Counted from the first letter of the stretch, positions 37,363-48,209 are shown. The stretch: DNA of 64,000 bases from Reticulitermes speratus (GCA_021186555.1 JAJKFL010000007.1:62001-126000), one strand, 5' to 3'. Notes: generated by a model not told the origin, from the letters alone. Numbers and translations are program-made.

Positions 37363-37985
37363 ATGCTATATGTATTGCTGAAGATATGTGTTGAGATTTC
37401 TACGTTGAAAGAAATTCGTAAACTTGCTGCAGTTCTGGAGGAGAAACTGACTGCAGATGGCAGTGGCTCGTCTTTACACACGTGTGTGTGCAAGAGATCC
37501 AAAAACAAGCGAACTGTCCTCTTGCTTTGCGACATTACAACTGACATTGGTATGCAGCTTGTGTAATCTGCTGCAGTGAAACTGTTCAGATTTAAATCAA
37601 GCACATTACACATTTCTACTGAAGTCAGCCTCATGATGGCTTCGTTTTACAACAGTATGAGGAACGGGTCTGTAGCCGACGTATCAACGGGTACAGCCCG
37701 CAAGAGAATGTCGCGCGGTCAGTCACACGCCCGCTCAGCCGTCATAACGCACCACGCAGCTCACGCAGTACTAGCAGTGCGCAAACGAAGGCTGCCGTGA
37801 GGTGTTACGAGTGTCAAGGAGTGGGCCACTTTGCCACAGAGTGCCTACGTGGCTAAGGAGGAGAGGAACCAAGTAGCGTTCGACACGTTCACGTTCTCGT
37901 TCCCCGGATGATAAGCCCCCACACGGAAAGGGGACGGCAGCATCGCTGGAACCCCTACAGATGGAGGAGGCCATAAATTTTTGAA
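37363..37985 (+). pseudogene. Gag-like remnant with CCHC zinc knuckle
   Basis: 37363-37566 and 37576-37800 are open in different frames. A third frame holds a canonical retroviral-type zinc knuckle CYECQGVGHFATEC (37803-37844; C-x2-C-x4-H-x4-C). After a stop (TAA, 37854) and a frame change come an Arg/Ser-rich stretch (RSTRSRSRSPDD) and an acidic end, SLEPLQMEEAINF. This is the usual order at the nucleocapsid end of Gag. Several stops show that it is dead. The last 60 bp and the following GTAATACxxGTAGACAATAT match 54990-55080. The retroelement family is not determinable. Confidence 0.6.
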
Positions 37986-38516
37986 AGGTAATACAGCTGT
38001 AGACAATATATTGTCATTATATTATATATTATACATTCGGTGGTACCAACTAATTCCCCATTAGGCACGTGTTTTCTGCCTTGCTTAGTACGACACACAT
38101 AACAGCATGTACCCCAGATATAACAACATTGCCAGTGAACAGTTCCATTATAATTTTCCAAGAAGTGGATCAGTTTGAGAATTCAAACATCTCCTTGTCC
38201 TTGAATGATGTTAAATTTGTTCATACAATTGTTGCAATAATTACTGCTCTTAGTCACATTTGCAGTTAACAACATTACGTACACACCGCCCAACTGATCC
38301 ACTGCTCGCTTACAGATCTCTTACATATATATATATATATTAATGCCCATATACGGCGACTTTAACTACCAGAACATGCATAAAAGTATATTTTTCCTTA
38401 CGGGAATAATAAGTGATTATATGTCTTCATAATTTTATAATTTCATAATTTTAGTTTTTAAATGTAAATCGGAGGCCTCCTACTCAACGTATACCTTTCT
38501 TTTGTTTTGTGTCTAC
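37986..38516. other. No gene seen
   Basis: AT-rich unique sequence with a short (TA)n tract at about 38321-38341. Confidence 0.35.
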
Positions 38517-38552
38517 CTGATGATGGCAGCGTACGCGGCCGAAACATGTAGG
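38517..38552 (+). ncRNA. Hammerhead-ribozyme-like motif
   Basis: CTGATGA (38517-38523), stem II with one A-G mismatch (GGC.GC/GC.GCC around a GTAC loop), GAAA (38541-38544), a two-pair stem III and GTA (38548-38550). Stem I is weak. The same class as 34546-34589. Confidence 0.4.
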
Positions 38553-38791
38553 ATAATAATAAAAAGTAGAATGGAAATTGTGTTAGGTTTATTGTGCAAA
38601 CATTAAAATAGGCATCGACAATAAAGCGATTTCGAAAGCCTGCATTAAGCGACGTCGATGTGGCGTTGCATCAAGTCATTTAAGCAACACAAAGTGACGT
38701 TGTACCGGGCAGCGGTCTTTTGTCTGATGACTTGTGTTGCTCCTATATAATACATCAGCCCTATTAAATGTGACCTTTGTCTGCATTCCAG

Positions 38792-38894
38792 ATGGCAGAT
38801 AACGAGAACAAACCGCTGCAGGAGACGATCCGGCTGCTGCGGCAACTCCTGCAGCAGAAAAGACAGCCACCTGGGGGTGAGGCCCAGCAGCGTG
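38792..38894 (+). CDS. Candidate coiled-coil exon starting with ATG
   Basis: CTGCATTCCAG is followed directly by ATG, and the exon ends at GTAATT (an alternative donor GTGAGG lies at 38877). It encodes a Leu/Gln heptad-like peptide, MADNENKPLQ followed by TIRLLRQLLQQKRQPP. A related Leu/Gln block with similar flanks lies at 52195-52260, and ATG-after-AG exons recur at 54044 and 55214. It may be a start exon or internal. Function unknown; a coiled coil for self-association is a reasonable guess. Confidence 0.45.
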
Positions 38895-39090
38895 GTAATT
38901 AAATCTTCCTTTCCTTCAAACTGTTCAGATACATAATAGGCACAGAAATTACATCTGATATGTTAGTGACAGTGCAGAGAGCCATGTTACACTACCACAT
39001 GCAAAGTGTTAGTGCTAGACGAATGACTGTGGATAGATTAGTATATCAAAATATAACTAGTAACTGAGCCACATACGTGCATTCAATAAG
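38895..39090 (+). repeat. Intron-like segment duplicated near 52 kb
   Basis: AATCTTCCTT, CTGTTCAGATA and ATAGGCACAGA followed by GTTAGTGACAG and GAGAGCCAT match 52250-52340. AAGTGTTAGTG and AGACGAATGACTG match 51910-51935. The two pieces lie on opposite sides of the Leu/Gln block in the second copy. Confidence 0.6.
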
Positions 39091-39409
39091 TACCGCAATT
39101 TTACTGTGTGCTTCTGCTTCTACGAATGCACAGCTACATAGGGGAAGGTAACTTGCAGTATTTTTGGTGGGCAGCTGGGCGATGCCATGTTATATGCGTA
39201 ACATTTTGGTGGGAAAATTAATTGCCTCGTGAAATACGCACACGAGTGGAGAAGCATCTGCACGTAAGTACACGTGAATTTACACACGTAAGACAAGTAT
39301 TATCATATATGTAACATATATGTATTTAGGTTACTTTGCTTTGCCTTTGTCAGTGTATATTTGTTATATCGATATTTGTCTGAGTGACAAAATGTCTTAA
39401 GTCATGAGT

Positions 39410-39830
39410 ATTAAGTGTAAGTAATTGTATTTGTAATGTATGAAAGAGCGAGTGGGTATATGCATTTATAACATCTCAGAAGAGCGCACATTTCACACAG
39501 AGGATTATTCCCAATTTGAGAGTAATTACGACAGTGTATGTTGCAAGATTGGATATTTTAATCACTCTTTTTTTAAGACCTACAACGAGAGGTGCAGCAC
39601 CCTGATGTAACTCCACATTTACGAGGGACAGGACGGCACCTTGGCAGGAGGCAAGAGAAGTTTAAAAGAATATTTTAATCACTCTCTTTTTCAGTTGAGA
39701 TTATTTCCTAGATAAGTGATTGAGGAGGTCCACGCAGCAGGAGGCAGAGGCGGCGTCACCTGACCAATAAAACCTGTGACCACTTCACCTACCTCAGACG
39801 CAATTGCAGCATCTAATCCAAAAAACAGAA
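39410..39830 (+). repeat. Duplicated module with exon-like segments
   Basis: Contains the AGAAGAGCGCACATTTCA / GGATTATTCCCAATTTGAGA module, also at 53395-53510 and 55765-55865. After an acceptor-like TTTTTTAAG comes the CTACAACGAGAGGTGCAGCA exon-like unit seen at 50.6 and 53.6 kb. Last comes a segment (about 39736-39832) with ACCTCAGACGCAATTGCAGC that ends at GTATGT and recurs at 41777 and 45722. Confidence 0.65.
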
Positions 39831-39832
39831 AA

Positions 39833-41400
39833 CGGTATGTCCCGGTGGCAGCAACACCTGAGCCCCTAATTCGACTGTAGTCCTCGTCAAGGTACGAACC
39901 ACCGCCATTATCATAATATAATAAGATTTAGCTTAACGCAACGGTATGTCCCCGTGGCAGCAATACCTGAGCCCCTAAATGCACTGTAGTCCTTGTCAAG
40001 GTACGAACAACCGCCATTATCATAATGTAATAAGATTTAGTTTAACGCAACGGTATGTCCCCGTGGCAGCAACACCTGATCCCCTAATTCGACTGTAGTC
40101 CTTGTCAAGGTACGAACAACCGCCATTATCATAATGTAATAAGATTTAGTTTAACTCAACGGTATGTCCCCGTGGCAGCAACACCTGAGCCCCTAATTCG
40201 ACTGTAGTCCTTGTCAAGGTACGAACAACCGCCATTATCATAATGTAATAAGATTTAGTTTAACTCAACGGTATGTCCCGTGGCAGCAACACCTGAGCCC
40301 CTAATTCGACTGTAGTCCTTGTCAAGGTACGAACAACCGCCATTATCATAATGTAATAAGATTTAGTTTAACTCAACGGTATGTCCCCGTGGCAGCAACA
40401 CCTGAGCCCCTAATTCGACTGTAGTCCTTGTCAAGGTACGAACAACCGCCATTATCATAATGTAATAAGATTTAGTTTAACTCAACGGTATGTCCCCGTG
40501 GCAGCAACACCTGAGCCCCTAATTCCACTGTAGTCCTTGTCAAGGTACGAACAACCGCCATTATCATAATGTAATAAGATTTAGTTTAACTCAACGGTAT
40601 GTCCCCGTGGCAGCAACACCTGAGCCCTAATTCCACTGTAGTCCTTGTCAAGGTACGAACAACCGCCATTATCATAATGTAATAAGATTTAGTTTAACTC
40701 AACGGTATGTCCCCGTGGCAGCAACACCTGAGCCCCTAATTCCACTGTAGTCCTTGTCAAGGTACGAACAACCGCCATTATCATAATGTAATAAGATTTA
40801 GTTTAACTCAACGGTATGTCCCCGTGGCAGCAACACCTGAGCCCCTAATTCGACTGTAGTCTTTGTCAAGGTACGAACCACCGCCATTATCATAATATAA
40901 TAAGACTTAGTTTAACACAACGGTATGTCCCCGTGGCAGCAACACCTGAGCCCCTAATTCGACTGTAGTCTTTGTCAAGGTACGAACCACCGCCATTATC
41001 ATAATATAATAAGACTTAGTTTAACACAACGGTATGTCCCCGTGGCAGCAACACCTGAGCCCCTAATTCCACTGTAGTCCTTGTCAAGGTACGAACCACC
41101 GCCATTATCATAATATAATAAGATTTAGTTTAACACAACGGTATGTCCCCGTGGCAGCAACACCTGAGCCCCTAATTCGACTGTAGTCTTTGTCAAGGTA
41201 CGAACCACCGCCATTATCATAATATAATAAGATTTAGTTTAACTCAACGGTATGTCCCCGTGGCAGCAACACCTGAGCCCCTAATTCGACTGTAGTCTTT
41301 GTCAAGGTACGAACCACCGCCATTATCATAATATAGTAAGATTTAGTTTAACTCAACGGTATGTCCCCGTGGCAGCAACACCTGAGCCACAATACGACCG
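39833..41400 (+). repeat. 109-bp satellite array A, about 14 copies
   Basis: The unit begins CGGTATGTCCCCGTGGCAGC and includes GTCCTTGTCAAGGTACGAAC and CCGCCATTATCATAAT. The first unit begins exactly at the CG|GTATGT donor of the preceding exon-like segment. Frames inside are repeat by-products. Confidence 0.95.
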
Positions 41401-41873
41401 TAGTCTTTGTCAAGGTACGAACCACCGCCAATATCATAATGGTTTATATTGCTGTTGCTACTCACTGCAGTACAAATACATCAGGGTCGTATATTCATTT
41501 AATGAGAAGTACTGTGGGCTTGTACATTACTGTCTGCTGTCGAGTGATGCCGTGATAGCATTCATCATAACGGCTGTGACGGTACAAGTACCTAGGCTAG
41601 ACAAGAACAGTTGCACTTGTAAATGTGAGAAAGATTGTTTATTAATACATTGGGTTGGAGAATGAAGTTAGTGCAAGTTGTTTTTGCGTTTGTAGCATTC
41701 ACTCTTATTACCTTGTGTGTGTATGTGGCATGCTACATGTCTTGTGGGCCATTCATTCATTTCCAATGTCTATTCCAGGTCCATGCAGCAGGAGGCACCT
41801 GAGGAATTAATAAACCTGTGACCACTTCACCTACCTCAGACGCAATTGCAGCATCTAATCCAAAAAACAGAAA
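41401..41873 (+). repeat. Segmental duplicate between arrays (copy 1)
   Basis: Nearly the same sequence recurs at about 45356-45815, from TATTGCTGTTGCTACT through GAGAAGTACTGTGGGC to the exon-like GCAGCAGGAGGCACCTGA block. The last 97 bp (41777-41873) follow GTCTATTCCAG and end at GTATGT, where array B begins. Confidence 0.85.
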
Positions 41874-43925
41874 ACGGTATGTCCCCGTGGCAGCAACACC
41901 TGAGCCCCTAATTGCACTGTAGTCCTTGTCAAGGTACGAACCACCGCCATTATCATAATATAATAAGATTTAGTTTAACTCAACGGTATGTCACCGGGGC
42001 AGCAACACCTGAGCCCCTAATTCGACTGTAGTTCTTGTCAAGGTATGAACCACCGCCATTATCATAATATAATAAGATTTAGTTTAACTCAACGGTTGTC
42101 CCGGGGCAGCAACACCCGAGCCCCTAATTCCACTGTAGTTCTTGTCAAGGTATGAACCACCGCCATTATCATAATATAATAAGATTTAGTTTAACTCAAC
42201 GGTATGTCCCCGGGGCAGCAACACCTGAGCCCCTAATTCGACTGTAGTTCTTGTCAAGGTATGAACCACCGCCATTATCATAATATAATAAGATTTAGTT
42301 TAACTCAACGGTATGTCCCCGGGGCAGCAACACCTGAGCCCCTAATTCGACTGTAGTTCTTGTCAAGGTATGAACCACCGCCATTATCATAATATAATAA
42401 GATTTAGTTTAACTCAACGGTATGTTCCCGGGGCAGCAACACCTGAGCCCCTAATTTCACTGTAGTCCTTGTCAAGGTACGAACCATCGCCATTGTCATA
42501 ACATAATAAGATTTAGTTTAACGCAACGGTATGTCCCCGTGGCAGCAACACCTGAGCCCCTAATTCCACTGTAGTCCTTGTCAAGGTACGAACCACCGCC
42601 ATTATCATAATATAATAAGATTTGGTTTAAACTCAACGGTATGTCCCCGGGGCAGCAACACCTGAGCCCCTAATTCGACTGTAGTTCTTGTCAAGGTATG
42701 AACCACCGCCATTATCATAATAAGATTTAGTTTAACTCAACGGTATGTTCCCGGGGCAGCAACACCTGAGCCCCTAATTTCACTGTAGTCCTTGTCAAGG
42801 TACGAACCATCGCCATTGTCATAACATAATAAGATTTAGTTTAACGCAACGGTATGTCCCCGTGGCAGCAACACCTGAGCCCCTAATTCCACTGTAGTCC
42901 TTGTCAAGGTACGAACCACCGCCATTATCACAATATAATAAGATTTGGTTTAACACAACGGTATGTCCCCGTGGCAGCAACACTTGAGCCCCTAATTGCA
43001 CTGTAGTCCTTGTCAAGGTACGAACCACCGCCATTATCATAATATAATAAGATTTGGTTTAACACAACGGTATGTCCCCGTGGCAGCAACACCTGAGCCC
43101 CTAATTGCAATGTAGTCCTTGTCAAGGTACGAACCACCGCCATTATCATAATATAATAAGATTTAGTTTAACACAACGGTATGTCCCCGTGGCAGCAACA
43201 CCTGAGCCCCTAATTGCACTGTAGTCCTTGTCACGGTACGAACCACCGCCATTATCATAATATAATAAGATTTGGTTTAACACAACTGTATGTCCCCGTG
43301 GCAGCAACACCTGAGCCCCTAATACGACCGTAGTCTTTGTCAAGATATGAACCACCGCCATTATCATAATATAATAAGATTTAGTTTAACACACGGTATG
43401 TCCCCGTGGCAGCAACACCTGAGCCCCTAATACGACCGTAGTCTTTGTCAAGATACGAACCACCGCCATTATCATAATATAATAAGATTTGGTTTAACAC
43501 AACGGTATGTCCCGTGGCAGCAACACCTGAGCCCCTAATTCCACTGTAGTCCTTGTCAAGGTACGAACCACCGCCATTATCATAATATAATAAGATTTAG
43601 TTTAACACAACGGTATGTCCCCGTGGCAGCAACACCTGAGCCCCTAATACGACCGTAGTCTTTGTCAAGATATGAACCACCGCCATTATCATAATATAAT
43701 AAGATTTATTTTAACTCAACGGTATGTCCCCGTGCCAGCAACACCTGAGCCCCTAATTCGACTGTAGTCCTTGTCAAGGTACGAACCACCGCCATTATCA
43801 TAATATAATAAGATTTAGTTTAACGCAACGGTATGTCCCCGTGCCAGCAACACCTGAGCCCCTAATTCCACTGTAGTCCTTGTTAAGGTACGAACCACCG
43901 CCATTATCATAATATAATAAGATTT
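41874..43925 (+). repeat. 109-bp satellite array B, about 19 copies
   Basis: Same unit as array A, with sub-variants (CCCCGGGGCAGC, CGACCGTAGTC). One unit has lost bases. The array is interrupted at 43925 by unrelated DNA and resumes for one unit at 45261. Confidence 0.95.
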
Positions 43926-45278
43926 TTGTTGTTGACACCGCAAGGTAAGGACATGGGTAGCTGCGGAGGTTTAAAGTTTTCCTGTTTCCCGTGTATCTGG
44001 CGAAAGCGCAGCAGTGATGGAGAGTCAGATGCATGAAAACGATGGAAGATATTCAAGAGAAGGCGCCAAAGCGAAGAAAAATGCGATAACCAAGAGCCAG
44101 TTTAACGAGTAAACTGGAGAGAGCTTAGAGGGGGAGGACCTCCGATGTCAGAGGATGAAGAAAAAAACCAGAGCCAGTCGCACGCATGTCGCATAAAGCC
44201 AAGCACGCAGGGAACAGAAACTGGGCACAAATGGGTTTGAAGTGGTTCTGTTTCCCGTGTATCTGGCGAAAGCGCAGGAGTGATGGAGAGTCAGATGCAG
44301 GAAAACGATGGAAGATATTCAAGAGAAGGAGCCAACGCGTAAAAAACTGGAAATTAGAACAACACATGGAAGCGATACGGGCTCTAAGAGAAGAAAGGGA
44401 ACGCTGGTAGCTGAAAGCAAAAGAATTGACTGATGAGCGTAACAAATACCACAGGCTCTACCAAGAACTTTTGACGGGAAGATACTTACACGGATTCAAA
44501 TGTAAGGTTGCAGAATGTGGACTCAATTCATGTAGCTCGGGACAAGGAAGTCCGGAAAACTGTTGGGAATATGGTAACAAACTTACGGGCTCGACAATGC
44601 GGAGTACATTTTTGACAGCCTGAGCAACACGATACAACAAGAAAGGAGACCACAAAAGAAAAGAAGCATCCAGTTAAGGGAACTCGATGCCACCCATATC
44701 CTGCGGCAGGACCTTCTTTCGAAAAGAAAAACGGTGATAGACCACACCGACCTGCGCACGAGTCAGAGAAAGCCACGCAGGATCGCAAGAGGGGCTTGTG
44801 AGTTCCAGTGACCCTGAGAGCTAAGCCGGCGGTAGCATTGCTACCAGTAGGGTCTCCCAAGCCGGACAGATCAAAAGGGTAGGAACCAGACGAAGAGAGA
44901 TGCCTAGGAGATGGGAAACCGAATAAAAACTCCCCTGATGCCGGAAGCAGCGACATCAGTAGCGACATGAAGCACAGAGCAAATGATGCTCGAGATGGTT
45001 CATGATCGCGTAGCAACAGGCGTGACCAGAGCGGTCTGAACGGCTGCTGTACTTCGATGTGGAAAGCAAATGGAAAAACTACCACATTATTACTTTTCCT
45101 GGATAGTCTCTTCCAGAAACAGAGACAAATGCCAAATGCGAGATGCTTCCTCTGGAGACAAAACATTCCGGAGGTAAAATACTCCCCATTCGGATCTCCG
45201 GGGGGGGAGTGTTTCTAGGGGAGACACCACGCGGTAATGACTACAGACAAAAGCAGAAGACATAATATAATAAGATTT
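43908..45278 (+). mobile_element. 1.3-kb insertion inside the 109-bp array
   Basis: Non-array DNA of 1335 bp (43926-45260) is flanked on both sides by the same 18 bases, CATAATATAATAAGATTT, so the array reads on as if uninterrupted once the insert is removed. Inside, a block of about 105 bp (CCCGTGTATCTGGCGAAAGC to CGATGGAAGATATTCAAGAG) is duplicated at about 43985-44070 and 44245-44330. There is no transposase or terminal repeat. It could be a mobile insertion with an 18-bp target duplication or a recombination product. A minus-strand ATG frame of 212 codons (44528-45166) is unrecognised. Confidence 0.5.
44186..44623 (+). pseudogene. Interrupted coiled-coil ORF in the insertion
   Basis: A 145-codon plus-strand frame from ATG 44186 is broken by a single TAG (44408-44410). 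Before it lies a basic stretch (CIWRKRRSDGE, KIFKRRSQRVKNW) and a charged helix EQHMEAIRALREERERW. After the stop the helix continues (ELTDERNKYHRLYQELL), followed by a Cys-containing tail. One nonsense change in an otherwise continuous helix suggests a recently dead gene. The 5' part is duplicated just upstream. No family recognised. Confidence 0.4.
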
Positions 45279-45720
45279 AGTTTAACGCAACGGTATGTCC
45301 CCGTGGCAGCAACACCTGAGCCCCTAATACGACCGTAGTCTTTGTCAAGGTATGAACAACCGCCAATATCATAATGCTTTATATTGCTGTTGCTACTGAC
45401 TGCAGTGCAAATACATCAGGGTCGTATATTCATTTAATGAGAAGTACTGTGGGCTTGTACATTACTGTCTGCTGTCGTGTGATGCCGTGTAAGCATTCAT
45501 CTTAACGTCTGTGACAGTACAAGTACCTAGGCTAGACAAGAGCAGTTCGACTTGGAAAAGTGATAACATTGTTTATTAATGTATTGGGTTGGAGAATGAA
45601 GTTAACAGAATGTGTGCAAGTTGTTTTTGCGTTTGTAGCATTCACTCTTACTACCTTGTGGGTGTATGTGGCATGCTACATGTCTTGTGGGCCATTCATT
45701 CATTTCCAATGTCTATTCCA
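45261..45720 (+). repeat. Single 109-bp unit plus segmental duplicate (copy 2)
   Basis: One satellite unit (about 45261-45370) is followed by the same unique sequence that follows array A (41437-41776), with a few substitutions. This shows a duplication of array plus flank. Confidence 0.85.
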
Positions 45721-45721
45721 G

Positions 45722-45878
45722 GTCCACGCAGCAGGAGGCACCTGACGAATTAATAAACCTGTGACCACTTCACCTACCTCAGACGCAATTGCAGCATCTA
45801 ATCCAAAAAACAGAAAAGCTCGTCTCATCGCGTGCCGCGAGCACTGTGCGATCGCTGCCGCAATAGCTGCGAAAGCAG
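45722..45878 (+). CDS. Candidate exon, Thr/Ser/Pro then Ala-rich
   Basis: Follows GTCTATTCCAG and ends at GCAG|GTAATT. From 45746 one frame is open to the donor, encoding NKPVTTSPTSDAIAASNPKN and then ACREHCAIAAAIAAKA. It is the third paralogue of the segments at 39736 and 41777. Unlike them it lacks the satellite, continuing 60 bp further before its donor. A TGA lies upstream in this frame (45743). Product unknown. Confidence 0.4.
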
Positions 45879-46821
45879 GTAATTACCGCATTCATAATTA
45901 AAACCAGTTTGTTGTTTGAGATTGTCATGTGCCTTTGAATGCACGTATTTAAGTTCAAAGACTTTTTCCATAAGGACAAGCTGTCTGGCCTTGGATGTTA
46001 GGCAGGGCTGTCAAGTGCAGCAGCTTGCATACATAAGCAAGTGCTTCAGCCAGCTGATGCTGATTGTAAGTGAATTATTTAACTGGTGTGTAAAAAACAG
46101 TAGTGAAGTTAGAAACTGAGTGCAGTCACACCTGTTAAATTATGTTTGTACAGAACGTATTGACAAAAGAACTTTACTGACTGAGTAGTAAGTCACCAGT
46201 TTGACAACCGGTTGCTTACTAAGTAACTAAATAACACCAAGAATGTCGCTCACGTAATAAAGACGTATTGCACTTACAATTTACAGCAGTCACACGTGTG
46301 ACACAGAACAATTACAACACGCAAGACCATCTGCTGCCGTTATGTGCTTTGTGACGTATGTCCGTGCATCCACAAACTGAACGTCCGACAACAGCTGTTA
46401 AGAAAGGTCACTGCCACACCGAGTATTACGACACAGGGGGCGGACACGAGTCAGTTGTGGATAGGAATAGGGAAACGGTACACGTATGGAGGACAGCGGG
46501 TGTTTGTTAAATGATGATAATCAAGCATTTTGCTTCTTTGCCGTCTTCGTACAAAAAAAGAAAGGAACGGTCCCGGTCCCGTCAGGGTTGCCAGCAAGCA
46601 GATTGTAATTGCTACTACCACAGGTAAACACTACATTCATAATTAAAACCAGTTTGTTGTTAGAGATTGTCACGTGCCTTTGAATGCTTGTATTTAAGTT
46701 CAGGTAGGTTGGTTTTGGTTGATGATAATAACGTATTGACAAAATAACTTTACTGACTGAGTAGTAAGTCACCATTTTGACAACCGGCTGCTTACTAAGT
46801 AACTAAGTACTAAGTAACTAG
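45879..46821. other. Intron-like or intergenic sequence with an internal duplicate
   Basis: CATTCATAATTAAAACCAGT, TTTGTTGTT, GAGATTGTCA and GTGCCTTTGAATGC occur at 45890-45955 and again at 46635-46695. A possible short basic/Cys-rich exon ends at a CACAG|GTAAAC donor near 46623, but its acceptor is unclear. Confidence 0.35.
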
Positions 46822-47184
46822 ATGGAACGAGGAAACGGCCAGCCGGCGCTGATAGACATGCCAGGGGAAGAAGATAACCAACAGGCCCACGATGACCAAC
46901 CGGCGCTGATAGACATGCCAGGGGAAGAAGATAACCAACAGGCCCACGATGACCAACCGGCGCTGAACGACAGGCCAAGGAAAGAAGATAACCAACAGGC
47001 CCACGATGACCAACCGGCGCTGATAGACAGGCCAGGGGAAGAAGATAACCAACAGGCCCACGATGACCAACCGGCGATGATAGACAGGCCAGGGGAAGAA
47101 GATAACCAACAGGCCCACGATGACCAACCGGCGATGATAGACAGGCCAGGGGAAGAAGATAACCAACAGGCCCACGATGACTAA
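46822..47184 (+). CDS. Acidic/Gln-rich protein of 57-bp in-frame repeats
   Basis: ATG directly after an AACTAG acceptor-like site opens 120 codons. Beyond a short head it is six copies of a 19-residue repeat, LIDRPGEEDNQQAHDDQPA, coded by a 57-bp minisatellite. The TAA at 47182 replaces a CAA seen at that place in every earlier unit, so the frame was longer and would continue to TGA at about 47313. The protein is highly charged, probably disordered, and unrecognised. A chance-open minisatellite cannot be excluded, but in-frame length and ATG-after-AG context match neighbouring segments. Confidence 0.4.
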   Translation: MERGNGQPALIDMPGEEDNQQAHDDQPALIDMPGEEDNQQAHDDQPALNDRPRKEDNQQAHDDQPALIDRPGEEDNQQAHDDQPAMIDRPGEEDNQQAHDDQPAMIDRPGEEDNQQAHDD

Positions 47185-47308
47185 CCGGCGCTGATAGACA
47201 GGCCAGGGGAAGAAGATAACCAACAGGCCCACGATGACGAACCGGCGCAAGATAATGACCAACCGGCGCAAGATGACCAACCGGCGAGTGGCCCGATCAG
47301 AGTCAGAA

Positions 47309-47760
47309 CCTGACAGACCGGCAACCTTCGTGACACGACGCAGTCAGCCAGCAACGACACACAGTGGTTACAGGTACCTGCAAGAGGGACATATAGGGCG
47401 CTACAGGAAAAACTGCAGCGTTTAAACTACAGGACGCGTAAGCAACCGCATACCTCAAGCTTTCAAGGAAGAATTAAACAGAACCGCAGTGCGCTAACTT
47501 CTGGTATCCAAAAGATGCACGCAACTGATCCATCTAACACGGACCGCCACCCTCGTGCGACCGATCGGTAAGACAAACTTAAGAACTGGCATCACCACTT
47601 GACGGTAAGCGTCCTGCAGACCGAGGGGCGTTGCTTCAATCAAGCGGTCTACAGTGCTACCGACACTGCAGCTCCGCCAGTCACGTAACACTGCTACAGA
47701 ACAGACAACAGCAGCAGCACGTCTCGTTACCAACCGCGTATCACAATCACGACTAACAGC
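47309..47760 (+). repeat. Segmental duplicate, copy 1 (with 51236-51705)
   Basis: Shares CTGACAGACCGGCAAC, GTGACACGACGCAG, CAAGCTTTCAAGGAAGAATT in near form, AACTTCTGGTATCCAAAAGA and GCGGTCTACAGTGCTACCGA with 51236-51705. In both copies it directly follows a minisatellite ORF, but the minisatellites differ. Confidence 0.85.
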
Positions 47761-48066
47761 GCGTAACAACCTATCGAACAACAGGAGGCAGCGTCCATGG
47801 AGCCGCAGCCCAACGCAACGACCACACGCTGTTTTACGCTGTTTTTCAGGCCCCCAACGAGAGGGAAAGCGAACGCTCATACATGATAAGAGATAAGATC
47901 GATCTCAGCTATTCAAATATAAATCTACCGGTGACAGCTTGTTGTAGGACGGACACAGACAGTGCCTGCTTGGACACTACCGGTAGAACGTCCTTCATAC
48001 AGACACATGTATATGTTTTTGTACGATATTCATAAAGGGAACACTTGATGGCATAAATCATTTCAG
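47761..48066. other. Exon-like segment and introns
   Basis: GCTGTTTTTCAG is followed at 47850 by a segment starting GCCCCCAACGAGAGG, open in phase 0 to a weak donor (CCG|GTGACA, about 47930). It is related to the CCCCCAACG(A/G)GAGGG segments at 50469 and 53515. Confidence 0.35.
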
Positions 48067-48105
48067 ATCCCATAATAATGGGCAGGGATGGTCGCCATAA
48101 CACAG
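48067..48105 (+). CDS. Micro-exon 1 of a phase-1 chain (39 nt)
   Basis: ATTTCAG acceptor and GTAAGA donor. It is 2 + 36 + 1 nt, so symmetric phase 1, coding PIIMGRDGRHNT. The intron that follows is only 41 nt (48106-48146). With the next two exons it gives one continuous reading frame. Product unknown. Confidence 0.5.
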
Positions 48106-48146
48106 GTAAGAAAAGTGTTACGACTTGCCACATTGCTATATTTCAG

Positions 48147-48209
48147 TATGGACTTTCTCGAACCAACCGCCGGAATTCATTTACAGCGTATATGAAGATG
48201 GCACTGGAG
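48147..48209 (+). CDS. Micro-exon 2 of a phase-1 chain (63 nt)
   Basis: CTATATTTCAG acceptor and GGAG|GTAAGAGAA donor; symmetric phase 1. It codes WTFSNQPPEFIYSVYEDGTG. The ending hydrophobic-Y/F-x-D-G-T-x-G followed by GTAAGAGAA is shared with the exon at 52712 (VVFDDGTY) and the segment at 53946 (VIFADGSY). Unknown protein. Confidence 0.5.

Noticed and set aside
39833..43925. The 109-bp arrays as a CRISPR array
   Set aside because: Units are contiguous near-identical repeats with no unique spacers, in a eukaryotic context.
44528..45166. Minus-strand 212-codon ATG frame in the array insertion
   Set aside because: No recognisable domain and it overlaps plus-strand helical frames; noted but not called as a gene.
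47355..47422. Second CCHC zinc knuckle (GYRYLQEGHIGRYRKNC; also near 51300)
   Set aside because: The spacing around GHI fits, but three of four metal ligands are absent in both copies.
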